A stretch of DNA of 64,000 nt from Kumtagia sp963820075 (GCA_963820075.1 CAWFYS010000014.1:31709-95708); one strand, 5' to 3'. Counted from the stretch's first letter, positions 1 through 9,747 are shown. Numbers and translations: made by a program. Notes: a model not told the origin generated them from the sequence alone.

Positions 1-1
1 C

Positions 2-1246
2 GTGCGCAGCCTGCTCGACACGGATTTCTACAAGCTTCTGATGCTTCAGATGATCTGGGGCATGTATCCGAAGGTCGACGCCACCTTCTCGCTCATCAAT
101 CGCGCGACCTCGGTCAGGCTGGCCGACGAGATCGACGAACACGAACTGCGCGCCCAGCTCGACCACGTTCGCACGCTGCGTTTCACCAAGAAGGAGATGA
201 TCTGGCTGGGCGGCAACACCTTCTATGGCCGCAAGCAGATATTCTCGCCCGAGTTTCTCGCCTGGCTGCAGGACTTCCAGCTCCCGGAATACGAGCTGAG
301 GAAGCGCGGCGGCCAGTACGAGCTCGAATTCCCTGGACCCTGGATGTACACGACGCTGTGGGAGATTCCGGCGCTGGCGATCATCAACGAGCTGCGCTCG
401 CGCGCGGCCATGAAGACGTTCGCGCCGTTCGCGCTGGACGTGCTCTATGCCCGCGCCAAGGCCAAGATGTGGGCCAAGACCGAGCGGCTGAAGCAATTGC
501 CGGGTATCCGCATATCGGATTTCGGAACGCGGCGGCGGCACTCCTTCCTCTGGCAGCGCTGGTGCGTGGAGGCATTGAAGGAAGGCATCGGCGATGCCTT
601 TACCGGGACCAGCAATGTCAAGCTCGCCATGGATAACGACCTTGAGGCGCTGGGCACGAATGCGCATGAACTGCCCATGGTGCTGGCCGCGCTTGCCGAC
701 AGCGAGGAGGAACTGCGGTGGGCACCCTATCAGGTGCTGAAGGACTGGCAGCGCTACTATGGCGGCAATCTGCTGATCGTCCTGCCGGACGCCTTTGGCA
801 CGGCCGCGTTCCTGCGCGACGCGCCGGACTGGGTCGCCGACTGGACCGGTTTCAGGCCCGACAGCGCGCCGCCGGTCGAGGGCGGTGAACGGATACTCTC
901 CTGGTGGCGCGACAAGGGAAAGGACCCGCGCCAGAAGCTGCTGATTTTTTCCGACGGGCTGGAGGTCGACACGATTGTCGATACCTACCTCCATTTCGAG
1001 AACAGGGTGCGCATGTCCTTCGGCTGGGGCACCAACCTTACCAACGACTTCGAAGGCTGCGCGCCGACCGAGACCGATGGGCTGAACGCCATCTCGCTGG
1101 TCTGCAAGGTCACCGGCGCCAACGGCCGGCCGGCGGTGAAGCTTGCCGACAACCCGGCCAAGGCCACCGGCGACGCGCGCGAGATCGCCCGCTATCTGCG
1201 CGTGTTCGGCGACAAGGAGCGGGTCGAGCATCTGGTGAAGGTGTAG
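2..1246 (+). CDS. pncB: nicotinate phosphoribosyltransferase, 5' end cut by window edge
   Basis: This enzyme makes nicotinate mononucleotide from nicotinate and PRPP in cytoplasmic NAD salvage. The visible 414 residues open directly at the family N-terminal core (RSLLDTDFYKLLMLQ, normally about 20 residues in), so the GTG at base 2 is an internal codon and the true start lies outside the window. The DFGTRRRHSF segment near residue 172 carries the histidine that is phosphorylated in this family. NLTNDFEG and VKLADNPAK near the C-terminus fit the phosphoribosyl-binding barrel. The gene is followed by a membrane protein gene 32 bases downstream on the same strand. Confidence 0.95.
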   Translation: MRSLLDTDFYKLLMLQMIWGMYPKVDATFSLINRATSVRLADEIDEHELRAQLDHVRTLRFTKKEMIWLGGNTFYGRKQIFSPEFLAWLQDFQLPEYELRKRGGQYELEFPGPWMYTTLWEIPALAIINELRSRAAMKTFAPFALDVLYARAKAKMWAKTERLKQLPGIRISDFGTRRRHSFLWQRWCVEALKEGIGDAFTGTSNVKLAMDNDLEALGTNAHELPMVLAALADSEEELRWAPYQVLKDWQRYYGGNLLIVLPDAFGTAAFLRDAPDWVADWTGFRPDSAPPVEGGERILSWWRDKGKDPRQKLLIFSDGLEVDTIVDTYLHFENRVRMSFGWGTNLTNDFEGCAPTETDGLNAISLVCKVTGANGRPAVKLADNPAKATGDAREIARYLRVFGDKERVEHLVKV

Positions 1247-1278
1247 GCCGGGCAGGGCGGCGGCGGCGGGCGGTCGCG

Positions 1279-2727
1279 ATGACCACGCTTCGCATCCGGG
1301 CCGGTCACGAAAGCCGGATCGGCCGGGCTCGCTCCGCGTGGCTTGCCGCCGCTTTCGCCATCGCGTCCGCCCCTTATTCATTCCCCGCATTCGCCCATGC
1401 CTCCGAGCGAGGCTATGTGCTGCTGCTTCCCACGGGCTACTATCTCGCCGGAGGCGCCAGCGCCGTGGCGGCGAGCTTCCTGGCGCTGTTCTTGCTGCCC
1501 CGACAGCCGCTTGCGAGGCTTGCGGAATGGCGGCTGCCGCTGGTTTCGATTTTCCCCGGCTTGCGGTTCTGGACCAGCCTCGCGGCGTTCCTTCTCATGC
1601 TCTGGCTGCTCGCCGCCGGCGTCGCCGGCAGCCGCGACCCGCTGTCCAATCCGCTGCCGCTCACCGTCTGGACGCTGCTGTGGATCGGTCTGACGCTGCT
1701 GCAAGGCCTGTTCGGCAATCTCTGGCACTGGATAAACCCATGGTATGCGGCGGTTCGCTTGGTTGGCAGGCTCGTGCCGAGGCCGCGCGCCTATCCTGAA
1801 AGGCTGGGTTACTGGCCGGCGCTCATTCTGTTCGCCGCCTTCGCCCGGTTCGAGCTGATCGACCTTGCCCCCGACGATCCGCAGCGCCTCGCCCGCGCGG
1901 TCGCCGCCTATTGGCTGTTCACCTTCGCCGCGATGCTTGTCTTCGGCCACGATGCATGGAGCCGAAGGGGCGAATTCCTGTCCGTCTTCTTCCACATGAT
2001 CTCGCGCTTCGGCATTTTCGAGGCGCGGACGGTTCCGTCTGGCGAACGCTTGACCCTGTGCCTGCCCGCGGCAAAACTTTGGACGCAGGCGTCTTTGCCG
2101 CTGTCGGGAACGCTCTTCCTGCTGCTCGCGCTCGCCTCGGTCTCGTTCGACGGGCTGTCGAAGACCTTCTGGTGGCTGGGTCTCAACGGCATCAATCCGC
2201 TGGAGTTTCCCGGACGCTCGGCGCTGGAGGGCATCAACAGCGCCGGCCTGGCGTTGCTGTTCGCGGCGCTGTCGGCGGCCTTCCTGCTTTGCGTGTTCGC
2301 CGGCGAGCGCTGGTCAGGGAGGAAGAACGCGGTCGATGCGGCGGGCCTGCTCGTCTGGTCGATCGTGCCGATCGCGCTCGCCTATCATCTGTCGCACTAT
2401 CTGACCGCACTTCTGGTCAACGGCCAGTATGCACTGGTGGCGCTGTCCGATCCGTTCGGGCTTGGCTGGAACCTGTTCGGCACGGCGTATCTGCCGGTTT
2501 CTGCCGGCGTGGCGATGGGCTTCGAGCGGGCCGAGGTGATCTGGAACCTTCAGGCTTTCGCCATCATTGGCGGTCACGTGCTGGCGGTGGTGGTCGCGCA
2601 TGGCTTGTCCTGGCGGCTTTCCGACGGTTCCCGACACCCCATCCTGTCCCAAATCCCGCTGACGCTTCTGATGATCGGCTACACCCTGTTCGGCCTTTGG
2701 CTGCTGTCGACGCCGACCGCGGGATGA
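1279..2727 (+). CDS. polytopic membrane protein of unknown function
   Basis: A 482-residue protein starting at ATG 1279; the frame is open further upstream but that part overlaps pncB. It begins with an arginine-rich stretch and a hydrophobic, signal-like segment ending near FAHA (about residues 20-37). About ten strongly hydrophobic segments follow, separated by short polar loops (SRDP, WINPWYAAVR, LNGINPLEFPGRS, HYLTALLVNGQYA). No catalytic motif or known domain is recognised. It somewhat resembles the large multi-spanning proteins annotated hypothetical or fenitrothion hydrolase-like in Rhizobiales, but that is recall, not a search result. Proximity to pncB suggests joint transcription without showing a shared role. 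Confidence 0.7.
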   Translation: MTTLRIRAGHESRIGRARSAWLAAAFAIASAPYSFPAFAHASERGYVLLLPTGYYLAGGASAVAASFLALFLLPRQPLARLAEWRLPLVSIFPGLRFWTSLAAFLLMLWLLAAGVAGSRDPLSNPLPLTVWTLLWIGLTLLQGLFGNLWHWINPWYAAVRLVGRLVPRPRAYPERLGYWPALILFAAFARFELIDLAPDDPQRLARAVAAYWLFTFAAMLVFGHDAWSRRGEFLSVFFHMISRFGIFEARTVPSGERLTLCLPAAKLWTQASLPLSGTLFLLLALASVSFDGLSKTFWWLGLNGINPLEFPGRSALEGINSAGLALLFAALSAAFLLCVFAGERWSGRKNAVDAAGLLVWSIVPIALAYHLSHYLTALLVNGQYALVALSDPFGLGWNLFGTAYLPVSAGVAMGFERAEVIWNLQAFAIIGGHVLAVVVAHGLSWRLSDGSRHPILSQIPLTLLMIGYTLFGLWLLSTPTAG

Positions 2728-2840
2728 ACGGCGGCGGCCTGCCCTTGCGGCACTGCGGGATTGATGATTACTCTTCGTGCGGGCGGGTTCTGGCGTCGTA
2801 ACGGTCGCCGCATTCAGATCAATGATCAGGGGAAACCAGC

Positions 2841-4142
2841 ATGACTGACGAACAGGCTTCCGGCCGCAGCGGCACGCGTCTGAGCCGCCGTGGCGCGCTG
2901 CAGGGTATCGCCGCCTCCGCCGGCATCGCCGCCGCGCCCGGCTTCGTGCGCTATGCGCAGGCGCAGAGTTCGGCGCCGATCAAGATCGGCTTCCAGGCGC
3001 ATCGCACCGGCATCGGTGCCGCATACGGACGCTGGTATGAAAAGACGACCGCCGCGGCGGTGAAGGCGATCAACGATGCCGGCGGCATCAACGGCCGGCC
3101 GGTCGAGGTGATCATCGAGGATGACGGAACCGATCCGGGCCGCGGCGCCGAGGTGATCGGCAAGTTCGCCTCCCAGCACAAGGTTGACGTCGCCTACGGT
3201 ACGCTGTTCAGCCATGTCGTCATCGGCTCGGCGCCGGCGGCGGGCGAGGCCAGGCTGCCCTATTTCGTGGTCAGCGAGGGCCATCACGTCGCCTCGACCA
3301 AGCTGAACCGCTGGGTCTTCCAGCCGGGCATCACCGATGTGAAGAGCCAGATCCAGGCGATGGCGCCGTGGATCGCCGCCAATGTCGGCAAGAAGGTCAC
3401 GCAGATATACCCGGACTTCGCCTTCGGATACGACCATCGCGACTATCTGGTGCCGGCGCTGAAGGCGCAGGGCGGCGAGGTGATCGCGCAGATCGCCATT
3501 CCGCCGACGGAAAGCTCCTTCACCAAGTATTTTCCGCAGATTCCGGCCGACACCGAGGTGCTCTATCACGTCATGGTCGGGCCCGCCGTTCTCACCTTCG
3601 TGAAGGAACTCGGCGAATTCTACGGTTCGAACCGGCCGCAGCTTTTCGGCTTCATCGACAGTCTGGAGGCCGTCGACATCAACAGCCCCGGCCTGGAGTT
3701 CCTGGACGGCAGCCATTTCTGGGAAGGCTCGCCGCGTTATGCGCAGGCGAACGATTCCGAAGCGCAGAAGGCCTATCGCGCCGCCGTCGGCATCGACGAC
3801 AATGGCGCGGCGCTCGGCGACGCGACGGACGTCTCGACGGCGGCCCATATGTTCGGCTGCTGGGAAACGCTCTACGTCATCAAGAAGGCGATGGAGGACG
3901 CGGACTACAAGGGGCCGGACGATCGGGCAAAGCTGGTCGAGGCGACCGAGGCGCTGACCGAATTCAAGGAGGGGCCGGAGCACCCGCAGGGCGACAAGAT
4001 CTTCAACGGCAAGATCCACCAGGTTTTCGGCCACCAGAACATTTCGAAGGTGGAGGGCGGCAAGCTGAAGGTCGTGCATCGCACGTCGATCGAGGACGGC
4101 CTCTACGAGCCGGAGGGCGACTATACGACGATGCCATTGTGA
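2841..4142 (+). CDS. livK: branched-chain amino acid-type ABC transporter substrate-binding protein
   Basis: A 433-residue periplasmic binding protein of the Peripla_BP_6 (LivK/amide-binding) fold. The N-terminus has a twin-arginine-like signal (LSRRGALQGIAA, then AAAPGFVRYAQAQ), so export may be by Tat. The mature part starts IKIGFQAHRTGIGAAYG, followed by INDAGGINGRPVEVIIEDDG, the usual start of this family. A GGGG-type ribosome-binding site (atcaggggaa) precedes ATG 2841. The permease and ATPase genes follow, interrupted by a toxin-antitoxin pair. The substrate could be a branched-chain amino acid, an amide or urea; sequence alone does not decide. Confidence 0.9.
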   Translation: MTDEQASGRSGTRLSRRGALQGIAASAGIAAAPGFVRYAQAQSSAPIKIGFQAHRTGIGAAYGRWYEKTTAAAVKAINDAGGINGRPVEVIIEDDGTDPGRGAEVIGKFASQHKVDVAYGTLFSHVVIGSAPAAGEARLPYFVVSEGHHVASTKLNRWVFQPGITDVKSQIQAMAPWIAANVGKKVTQIYPDFAFGYDHRDYLVPALKAQGGEVIAQIAIPPTESSFTKYFPQIPADTEVLYHVMVGPAVLTFVKELGEFYGSNRPQLFGFIDSLEAVDINSPGLEFLDGSHFWEGSPRYAQANDSEAQKAYRAAVGIDDNGAALGDATDVSTAAHMFGCWETLYVIKKAMEDADYKGPDDRAKLVEATEALTEFKEGPEHPQGDKIFNGKIHQVFGHQNISKVEGGKLKVVHRTSIEDGLYEPEGDYTTMPL

Positions 4143-4168
4143 GACGGCCCAAGCGGAGATGATCGATA

Positions 4169-4200
4169 GGTAATGACGTGATATATACGTCGTCATTACC
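4169..4200. promoter_or_regulatory. inverted-repeat operator for the toxin-antitoxin pair
   Basis: Perfect 10-base arms GGTAATGACG (4169-4178) and CGTCATTACC (4191-4200) flank an AT-rich spacer containing TATATA. The arm starts are 22 bases apart, about two helical turns. It ends 17 bases before the antitoxin start. The layout fits an autoregulatory operator overlapping a -10 region, as is usual for ribbon-helix-helix antitoxins. Binding is inferred. Confidence 0.65.
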
Positions 4201-4216
4201 CAGCGCGAGGTTGGTC

Positions 4217-4504
4217 ATGATGGGCAAGGCAGCCGTCTTTACGATGAAGCTTGAACCGGAGCTGCGCGATGAATTCATGGCCGCGGCCAAACGCGACGAC
4301 CGCCCGGCCTCGCAGATCGTACGCGAGTTTATGCGCGGCTATGTCCAGCAGGATCGGGAGTATGTCGAATTCTTGCGCCGGAAGGTTGAGAAAGCCCGCA
4401 AATCGATTGAAGCCGGTGTTGGCCGTTCCGATGAGGAGGTAAGCAACGATTTCGCGAGACGCCGCGCGGAATGGCAACGCAAGGCTCATGAGCGCGACGT
4501 TTGA
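4217..4504 (+). CDS. ribbon-helix-helix antitoxin (ParD/CopG-like)
   Basis: A 95-residue acidic-basic protein that should neutralise the downstream toxin and repress its own promoter. The first half (FTMKLEPELRDEFMAAAKRD, then RPASQIVREFMRGY) matches a ribbon-helix-helix DNA-binding fold: a beta strand, a helix, a turn and a second helix. The second half is charged and helical, as in toxin-wrapping tails. ATG 4217 (or 4220, both in frame) is chosen because cgagg lies just upstream and because the longer frame would start inside the operator. Its stop overlaps the toxin start by four bases. Confidence 0.8.
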   Translation: MMGKAAVFTMKLEPELRDEFMAAAKRDDRPASQIVREFMRGYVQQDREYVEFLRRKVEKARKSIEAGVGRSDEEVSNDFARRRAEWQRKAHERDV

Positions 4505-4797
4505 AGGTAATCTGGACGCCGGAAGCGGAGGCGGATCGCCTCGAACTCACCGAATATATCGCGTTGGACAATCCCTGGGCCGCCGTGAGAATCGATGAGT
4601 TGTTGGATGAGGCCGCAAAACGCCTCGTGGAATTTCCCCGGCTGGGTCGTGTTGGAGTCATTCCTGGGACACGGGAACTTATCCCTCATAGGAGCTGTCG
4701 GATGGTCTATGACGTTCGCGACGACGGAATCTGGATCGTCGCCGTCGTGCATACCTCGCGCCGTTGGCCGCCCGGCGATCAAGAAGACAGTATCTAG
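4501..4797 (+). CDS. RelE/ParE-family toxin
   Basis: A 98-residue toxin of the RelE/ParE fold: VIWTPEAEADRLELTEYIA at the start, PRLGRVGVIPGTRELIPH in the middle, and CRMVYDVRDDGIWIVAVVHTSR at the end, the classic ParE strand with conserved arginine. It starts at TTG 4501 overlapping the antitoxin stop (TTGA), so it is probably translationally coupled. ParE toxins act on DNA gyrase and RelE toxins cut mRNA; the sequence leans to ParE but does not settle it. Its TAG stop abuts the GTG of livH with no gap, so the pair sits inside the transporter operon. Confidence 0.82.
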   Translation: MKVIWTPEAEADRLELTEYIALDNPWAAVRIDELLDEAAKRLVEFPRLGRVGVIPGTRELIPHRSCRMVYDVRDDGIWIVAVVHTSRRWPPGDQEDSI

Positions 4798-5682
4798 GTG
4801 GCGTTCGGTCCGCATCTTCTGCTTGCCACGCTCGAGGGCCTTGTAACCTCGGCAGTGCTGGCGCTGACGGCGCTCGGCCTGTCGCTGGTCTTCGGTGTGA
4901 TGCGGGTGGTCAATGTCGCGCATGGCGAGTTCTACATGCTCGGCGCCGTGCTGGCTTGGTGGGTCGCCTCTCTCGTCACCGGCCACCCGGCGCTGGGCTT
5001 CCTCGCGGCATTGGTCGTCAGTCCGCTGATCGTCGGCGCCATCGCGCTGGTCGGCGAGCAACTGGTGCTGAAACGGCTCGCCTATAATCCGGAATCGACC
5101 ATCGTCGCGACCATCGGCATGCTCTACATTTTCCAGCAGCTCGCGCTCACTTTCTACGGGCCGGAAGCGCGGCCCGTGGCGCCGCCCTTCAACCTGCGCA
5201 TCGTCCTGCCCTGGTTTGGCTATTCGGGCTACAAGCTGTCGATCGTCGCGGCGTCGGCTTTCCTTCTGGTGGTGACATGGCTCGTGCTGACAAGGACGCG
5301 CATCGGCCTGGTGATGCGCGCCACCCAGTATGACCGCGAAACCGCGCAAGCCTTCGGCATTCCGGTGGAGAAGGTCTATGCCGCCGTGTTCGCGATGGGC
5401 GCCATGCTGGCGGCGATCGCCGCCGTGCTGATCGTGCCTATCAGCCAGGCGCATTACCTGATGGGCCGCGACCCGCTGCTGCTTTCATTCATCGTGGTGA
5501 TCATCGGCGGGCTGGGCTCGCTGCGCGGCACGCTGGTGGCGGCTGTCCTGATCGGGCTGGCGGACGGCATCATCTCGGTGTTCTTCTCGCCGACGCTCGC
5601 CAAAATCATCGCCACGCTAGTGGTCGCCATGGTGCTGGTGTTCCGGCCGCAAGGTCTGTTCGGCACGGCGGCGGCCAGATGA
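4798..5682 (+). CDS. livH: branched-chain amino acid-type ABC permease LivH
   Basis: A 294-residue inner-membrane permease. It has about eight hydrophobic segments and the family signatures SLVFGVMRVVNVAHGEFYML near residues 31-50 and FIVVIIGGLGSLRGTLVAA near the C-terminus. It starts at GTG 4798, directly after the toxin stop; no strong ribosome-binding site is seen except aagaag a few bases upstream, so coupling to the toxin gene is likely. It forms the membrane channel with LivM. Stop and livM start overlap (ATGA). Confidence 0.93.
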   Translation: MAFGPHLLLATLEGLVTSAVLALTALGLSLVFGVMRVVNVAHGEFYMLGAVLAWWVASLVTGHPALGFLAALVVSPLIVGAIALVGEQLVLKRLAYNPESTIVATIGMLYIFQQLALTFYGPEARPVAPPFNLRIVLPWFGYSGYKLSIVAASAFLLVVTWLVLTRTRIGLVMRATQYDRETAQAFGIPVEKVYAAVFAMGAMLAAIAAVLIVPISQAHYLMGRDPLLLSFIVVIIGGLGSLRGTLVAAVLIGLADGIISVFFSPTLAKIIATLVVAMVLVFRPQGLFGTAAAR

Positions 5683-6659
5683 TGGAAGGGCATTCGCCGG
5701 CCAGGCCCTGGTTGCTGCATGCGGGCATCATCGCCTTGCTGTTCGCGCTGAACTTCCTGCTGCCGGATTATCATCACGGGGTGCTGGCGCGTGTCATGGT
5801 CCTTGCCGTGTTCGCCATGGGCTACAATCTCCTGTTCGGCTATGTCGGCCTGCTCAGCCTCGGCCACGCCATGTTCTTTTCCGCCGGCCTCTACGGCGCC
5901 GGGCTGACGATCGTGCATCTCGGCTGGGGTGTTGCGGCCGGATTCGCGACGGGAGTGGCCGCCGGTCTTGTCTTGTCGCTCGCAATCGGCTTCCTGGCGC
6001 TGAGGACAACCGGCGTCGCCTTCATGATCGTCACCATGATGTTTGCCCAGGTCGTCTATCTGATGACCTTCTATTTCGGGACCTGGACGCGCGGCGACGA
6101 GGGTCTGGTGATCCCGCAGGCGGCGCGCCGGCTGGGCAGCGGCCTCGACCTGACCGATCCGGCGACGCGCTACATGATGGCATTGATCCTCTTCTCGGTC
6201 GTGCTCGTCGCCACGCTGGCAATCGTTCGCTCGCCCTTCGGACGGGTGCTGGTGGCGATCCGCGAAAACGAGGAGCGCGCGCGCATGCTCGGCTTCGACG
6301 CCTTTGCCGGCAAGCTGTCGGCGACGGTCATCTCCGGCGCGATCTGTGCCGCGGCCGGTGCCGCCTATGCTGTCCTGTTCGGCTATGTCGGCGCGAGCTT
6401 CGCCTCGGTGCAATATTCGATCCTGCCGCTGCTCTGGGTGCTGCTCGGCGGCGCGGCCACCACGCTCGGGCCGCTGCTCGGCACACTCCTGATGTACTAT
6501 CTCATCGATTGGTCGGGCGACCTGTTGAAAGCCTATGCGCCCGGCTGGAACGTCAGCCATCTCGGCATTGTCGGGGCAGCACTGGTGGTGCTTATCCTGT
6601 TCTTCCCGAAGGGCGTTCTGGGCACGGCGCGCGAGCGGTGGGTGAAATGGCTGCCGTAG
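5679..6659 (+). CDS. livM: branched-chain amino acid-type ABC permease LivM
   Basis: A 326-residue inner-membrane permease, partner of LivH. The family segments GYNLLFGYVGLLSLGHAMFF (about residues 48-67), FGRVLVAIRENEERARMLGF and YSILPLLWVLLGGAATTLGP are all present, with about ten hydrophobic helices. It overlaps livH by four bases (ATGA). Its TAG stop is the first triplet of a dispersed palindromic repeat that fills the gap to livG. Confidence 0.93.
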   Translation: MMEGHSPARPWLLHAGIIALLFALNFLLPDYHHGVLARVMVLAVFAMGYNLLFGYVGLLSLGHAMFFSAGLYGAGLTIVHLGWGVAAGFATGVAAGLVLSLAIGFLALRTTGVAFMIVTMMFAQVVYLMTFYFGTWTRGDEGLVIPQAARRLGSGLDLTDPATRYMMALILFSVVLVATLAIVRSPFGRVLVAIRENEERARMLGFDAFAGKLSATVISGAICAAAGAAYAVLFGYVGASFASVQYSILPLLWVLLGGAATTLGPLLGTLLMYYLIDWSGDLLKAYAPGWNVSHLGIVGAALVVLILFFPKGVLGTARERWVKWLP

Positions 6660-6758
6660 AGCATGATCCCGAAAAGTTGCAGACTTTTCGGAGAAGATCG
6701 TGCGAGGAGCAAGGAGCTAGAGCAGGGTGAAAAACTCCGTCCAAGTTCATCCTGCTCC
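6658..6758 (+). repeat. dispersed palindromic repeat R1, copy 1 (between livM and livG)
   Basis: About 101 bases running from agcatgatcccgaaaag to catcctgctcc. Nearly the same sequence occurs at 53851-53951 and, inverted, at 17821-17918. It contains the hairpin gaaaagttgcagacttttc and an internal AAGGAG. It begins in the livM stop codon and covers the livG ribosome-binding site, start codon and first codons. Confidence 0.85.
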
Positions 6759-7485
6759 AGCACCGCTCCTCACCACGACCGACCTTTGCAAATCCTTTGG
6801 CGGCCTGAAGGCCGTCGACCATGTGGATTTCTCGCTGGCGCCCGGCGAGATCCGCGCCGTGATCGGCCCCAACGGCGCCGGCAAGACGACCTTCGTCAGC
6901 CTGATCTGCGGCCGCATCGCGCCGACTTCCGGCTCGATCAGCTTCGACGGCAAGGATATTTCCCACCTGCCGGCGCATTTGCGCGTCAGATTGGGGATCG
7001 CCTACACTTTCCAGATAACCAGCATCTTTTCCAATCTCACCGCCTTCGACAATGTCGCGCTCCCCGTGCAGCGGACGCTGGCCGATGGCCGCTGGTCGGG
7101 AAGGCTGCGGGACGGCGTCATGTCGGCCCTGTCGCGGACCGGCCTCGCCGCACGTGCCGACACGCTCGGCGGCGCGCTGTCCTACGGGCACCAGCGGCTG
7201 CTGGAAGTGGCGATGGGACTGGCCTTGCGGCCGCGCCTGCTCATCCTCGACGAGCCGACCCAGGGCCTCTCGGACGGCGAGATCGATGGGTTCGTCGCGC
7301 TGGTGCGCGAGATCGCCCGCGACGCCACCGTGCTGCTGATCGAGCACAACATGCCGGTGGTGATGGCGCTTGCCCGCCGCATCACCGTGCTCGACGCAGG
7401 CAAGGTGCTGGCGGAAGGCACGCCTGACGAGATCCGTGCCGATCCGCATGTGCAGGCCGCCTATCTCGGGTCGGAGGCGGCGTGA
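6727..7485 (+). CDS. livG: branched-chain amino acid-type ABC ATPase LivG
   Basis: A 252-residue cytoplasmic ATP-binding subunit energising LivHM. The Walker A GPNGAGKTT spans residues 47-55; LSYGHQ is a slightly altered signature motif, followed by LLILDEPTQGLS (Walker B) and the switch histidine in LLIEHNM. GTG 6727 is the only start upstream of the conserved core (LCKSFGGLKAVD). Both this start and the AAGGAG ten bases before it lie inside repeat R1, so the first ten or so residues (MKNSVQVHPAP) are repeat-encoded. The gene abuts livF with no spacing. Confidence 0.93.
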   Translation: MKNSVQVHPAPAPLLTTTDLCKSFGGLKAVDHVDFSLAPGEIRAVIGPNGAGKTTFVSLICGRIAPTSGSISFDGKDISHLPAHLRVRLGIAYTFQITSIFSNLTAFDNVALPVQRTLADGRWSGRLRDGVMSALSRTGLAARADTLGGALSYGHQRLLEVAMGLALRPRLLILDEPTQGLSDGEIDGFVALVREIARDATVLLIEHNMPVVMALARRITVLDAGKVLAEGTPDEIRADPHVQAAYLGSEAA

Positions 7486-8193
<708 letters not shown>

Positions 8194-8333
8194 GCGCCTT
8201 TTGGGAGAAGGCGACGGATGACGGACGAGAGTCCGCTCTCCAGCGAACGTCGGCCGCTTTGTCGGTCGCGCTTCTTCCAACACCCCTCGAAACCTGCCCG
8301 GCAAAGGGCTATATGCGCCGGAAAGGATAAAGA

Positions 8334-8756
8334 ATGGCCCGCATTTACCAGACCCGTGCCTGGCACGACCAGCTTTCTCCCTCAATCGAAGAATTCGAAC
8401 TGCTGGCGCTGGAAGCCTATGCCCATCTGCCGGAGGAATTCCGCAAGCTGACGGGCGAGGTGGTTATCCAGATCGCCGAATTTCCGACCGACGAGATCAT
8501 GGACGATCTGTCGCTGGAGACGCCGTTCGACCTGCTCGGCCTGTTCGAAGGCCGCGGCATCGCGGAACGCTGGACGCCGGCCACCGGCGAAGGCCCCAAC
8601 CGCGTGACGCTCTACCGCCGTGCGGTTCTCGACTACTGGGCCGAAAACGACGAGACGCTGGGGTCGATCGTAAACCACGTGCTCATCCATGAGATCGGCC
8701 ATCATTTCGGTCTGTCGGACGAAGACATGGAAAAGATCGAAACCAGCGTCGAATAG
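8334..8756 (+). CDS. small zincin-like metallopeptidase family protein
   Basis: A 140-residue protein of the minimal-gluzincin/DUF1025 type. The single HEIGHH motif at residues 119-124, followed by FGLSDEDME, gives the two zinc histidines and the catalytic glutamate, with a downstream acidic residue as possible third ligand. No signal peptide is seen, so it is probably cytoplasmic. AAAGGA lies five bases or so before ATG 8334. Proteolytic activity has rarely been shown for this family. It stands alone between livF and cysQ. Confidence 0.8.
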   Translation: MARIYQTRAWHDQLSPSIEEFELLALEAYAHLPEEFRKLTGEVVIQIAEFPTDEIMDDLSLETPFDLLGLFEGRGIAERWTPATGEGPNRVTLYRRAVLDYWAENDETLGSIVNHVLIHEIGHHFGLSDEDMEKIETSVE

Positions 8757-8858
8757 GGTCCGGACGAGCTTCGCGGAATTCGATCCAGGTGGATTTCCGG
8801 GGACAGGGTGCTATAGCGGGCAAGGCAACCGCGCAGGACATCGATCGGACTTTCTCCC

Positions 8859-9681
8859 GTGACCCTCAAGACCCTGATCGATATCGGGCTTGCCGCCGGC
8901 CGCGAAATCATGTCGGTCTATGCGGACAGCACGTTCGGTCACAGGCATAAGGGCGATGGCTCGCCCGTGACCGACGCGGACAATCGGGCCGAGGCGCGAT
9001 ATCCTGCGAGCGCTTGCCGCCGAATATCCCGACATCCCGGTCGTTGCCGAGGAGGAAGTCTCGGCTGGGCGCGTACCGCCAGGATCGGAGAAATTCTTCC
9101 TGGTCGATCCGCTCGACGGCACTCGCGAATTCATCGAGCGCAACGGCGAGTTCACCGTCAACATCGCGCTGATCGACAAGGGCATGCCGGTCGCGGGGAT
9201 GATCTATGCGCCGGCGCTCGGCCTCATTTTCGCGGCCTCGGAAGGGCAGGCCTGGCGCACCGAGGCGGACCACGGCATGGCGGGACCGTTGCGCCCCATC
9301 ACAACCCGCCGGGCGCCGGATAGCCTTGCCGTCGTCGCTAGCCGCGTGAATTGCGGCGTAGAGACGGTCGAATGGCTCAGCCGGTTTCATGTCGGGACCT
9401 TCGTCTCGCGCGGCTCCTCGCTGAAATTCTGCCTGATCGCCTGCGGCGAAGCCGACATCTACCCGCGCTTCGGCCGTACCATGGAATGGGATACGGCCGC
9501 CGGCGACGCGATCCTGCGCGCGGCCGGCGGCGCAACGACGACGATCGACGGAATCCCGCTCTCCTACGGAAAGAGAGACCGGCCGGGCGAGGCGGATTTC
9601 GCAAATCCGGCTTTCGTGGCGTTCGGAGACGTGACGCTGAGCGACCCGACCGGCAAGCCGCTGCTCGCTTCGCCACTTTGA
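8859..9681 (+). CDS. cysQ: 3'(2'),5'-bisphosphate nucleotidase CysQ-like, frameshifted
   Basis: An inositol-monophosphatase-fold enzyme; CysQ members hydrolyse PAP from sulfate assimilation. The first frame gives GSPVTDADNRAEA and then leaves the family at 8991-8998. Moving one base forward restores ILRALAAEYPDIPVVAEEE, then FFLVDPLDGTREFIERNGEF (metal-binding DPLDGT) and EWDTAAGDAILRAAGG. Skipping one base gives an uninterrupted protein of about 273 residues, the usual length, so a single extra base (or two missing) is the only lesion. Start GTG 8859 is tentative because no clear ribosome-binding site precedes it. Confidence 0.8.
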
Positions 9682-9747
9682 AGTCTGTTCATTTCGGTTC
9701 ATGAGAGTGAGCGCAATGCGATTCCCTGGAAAGGGCGGCGCAGCAGC

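Noticed and set aside
2826..4196. 456-codon minus-strand frame opposite livK
   Set aside because: Low-complexity shadow; livK has signal, motifs and ribosome-binding site.
4178..4216. Longer antitoxin start giving MIYTSSLPSARLV
   Set aside because: It would begin inside the palindromic operator and lacks a ribosome-binding site.
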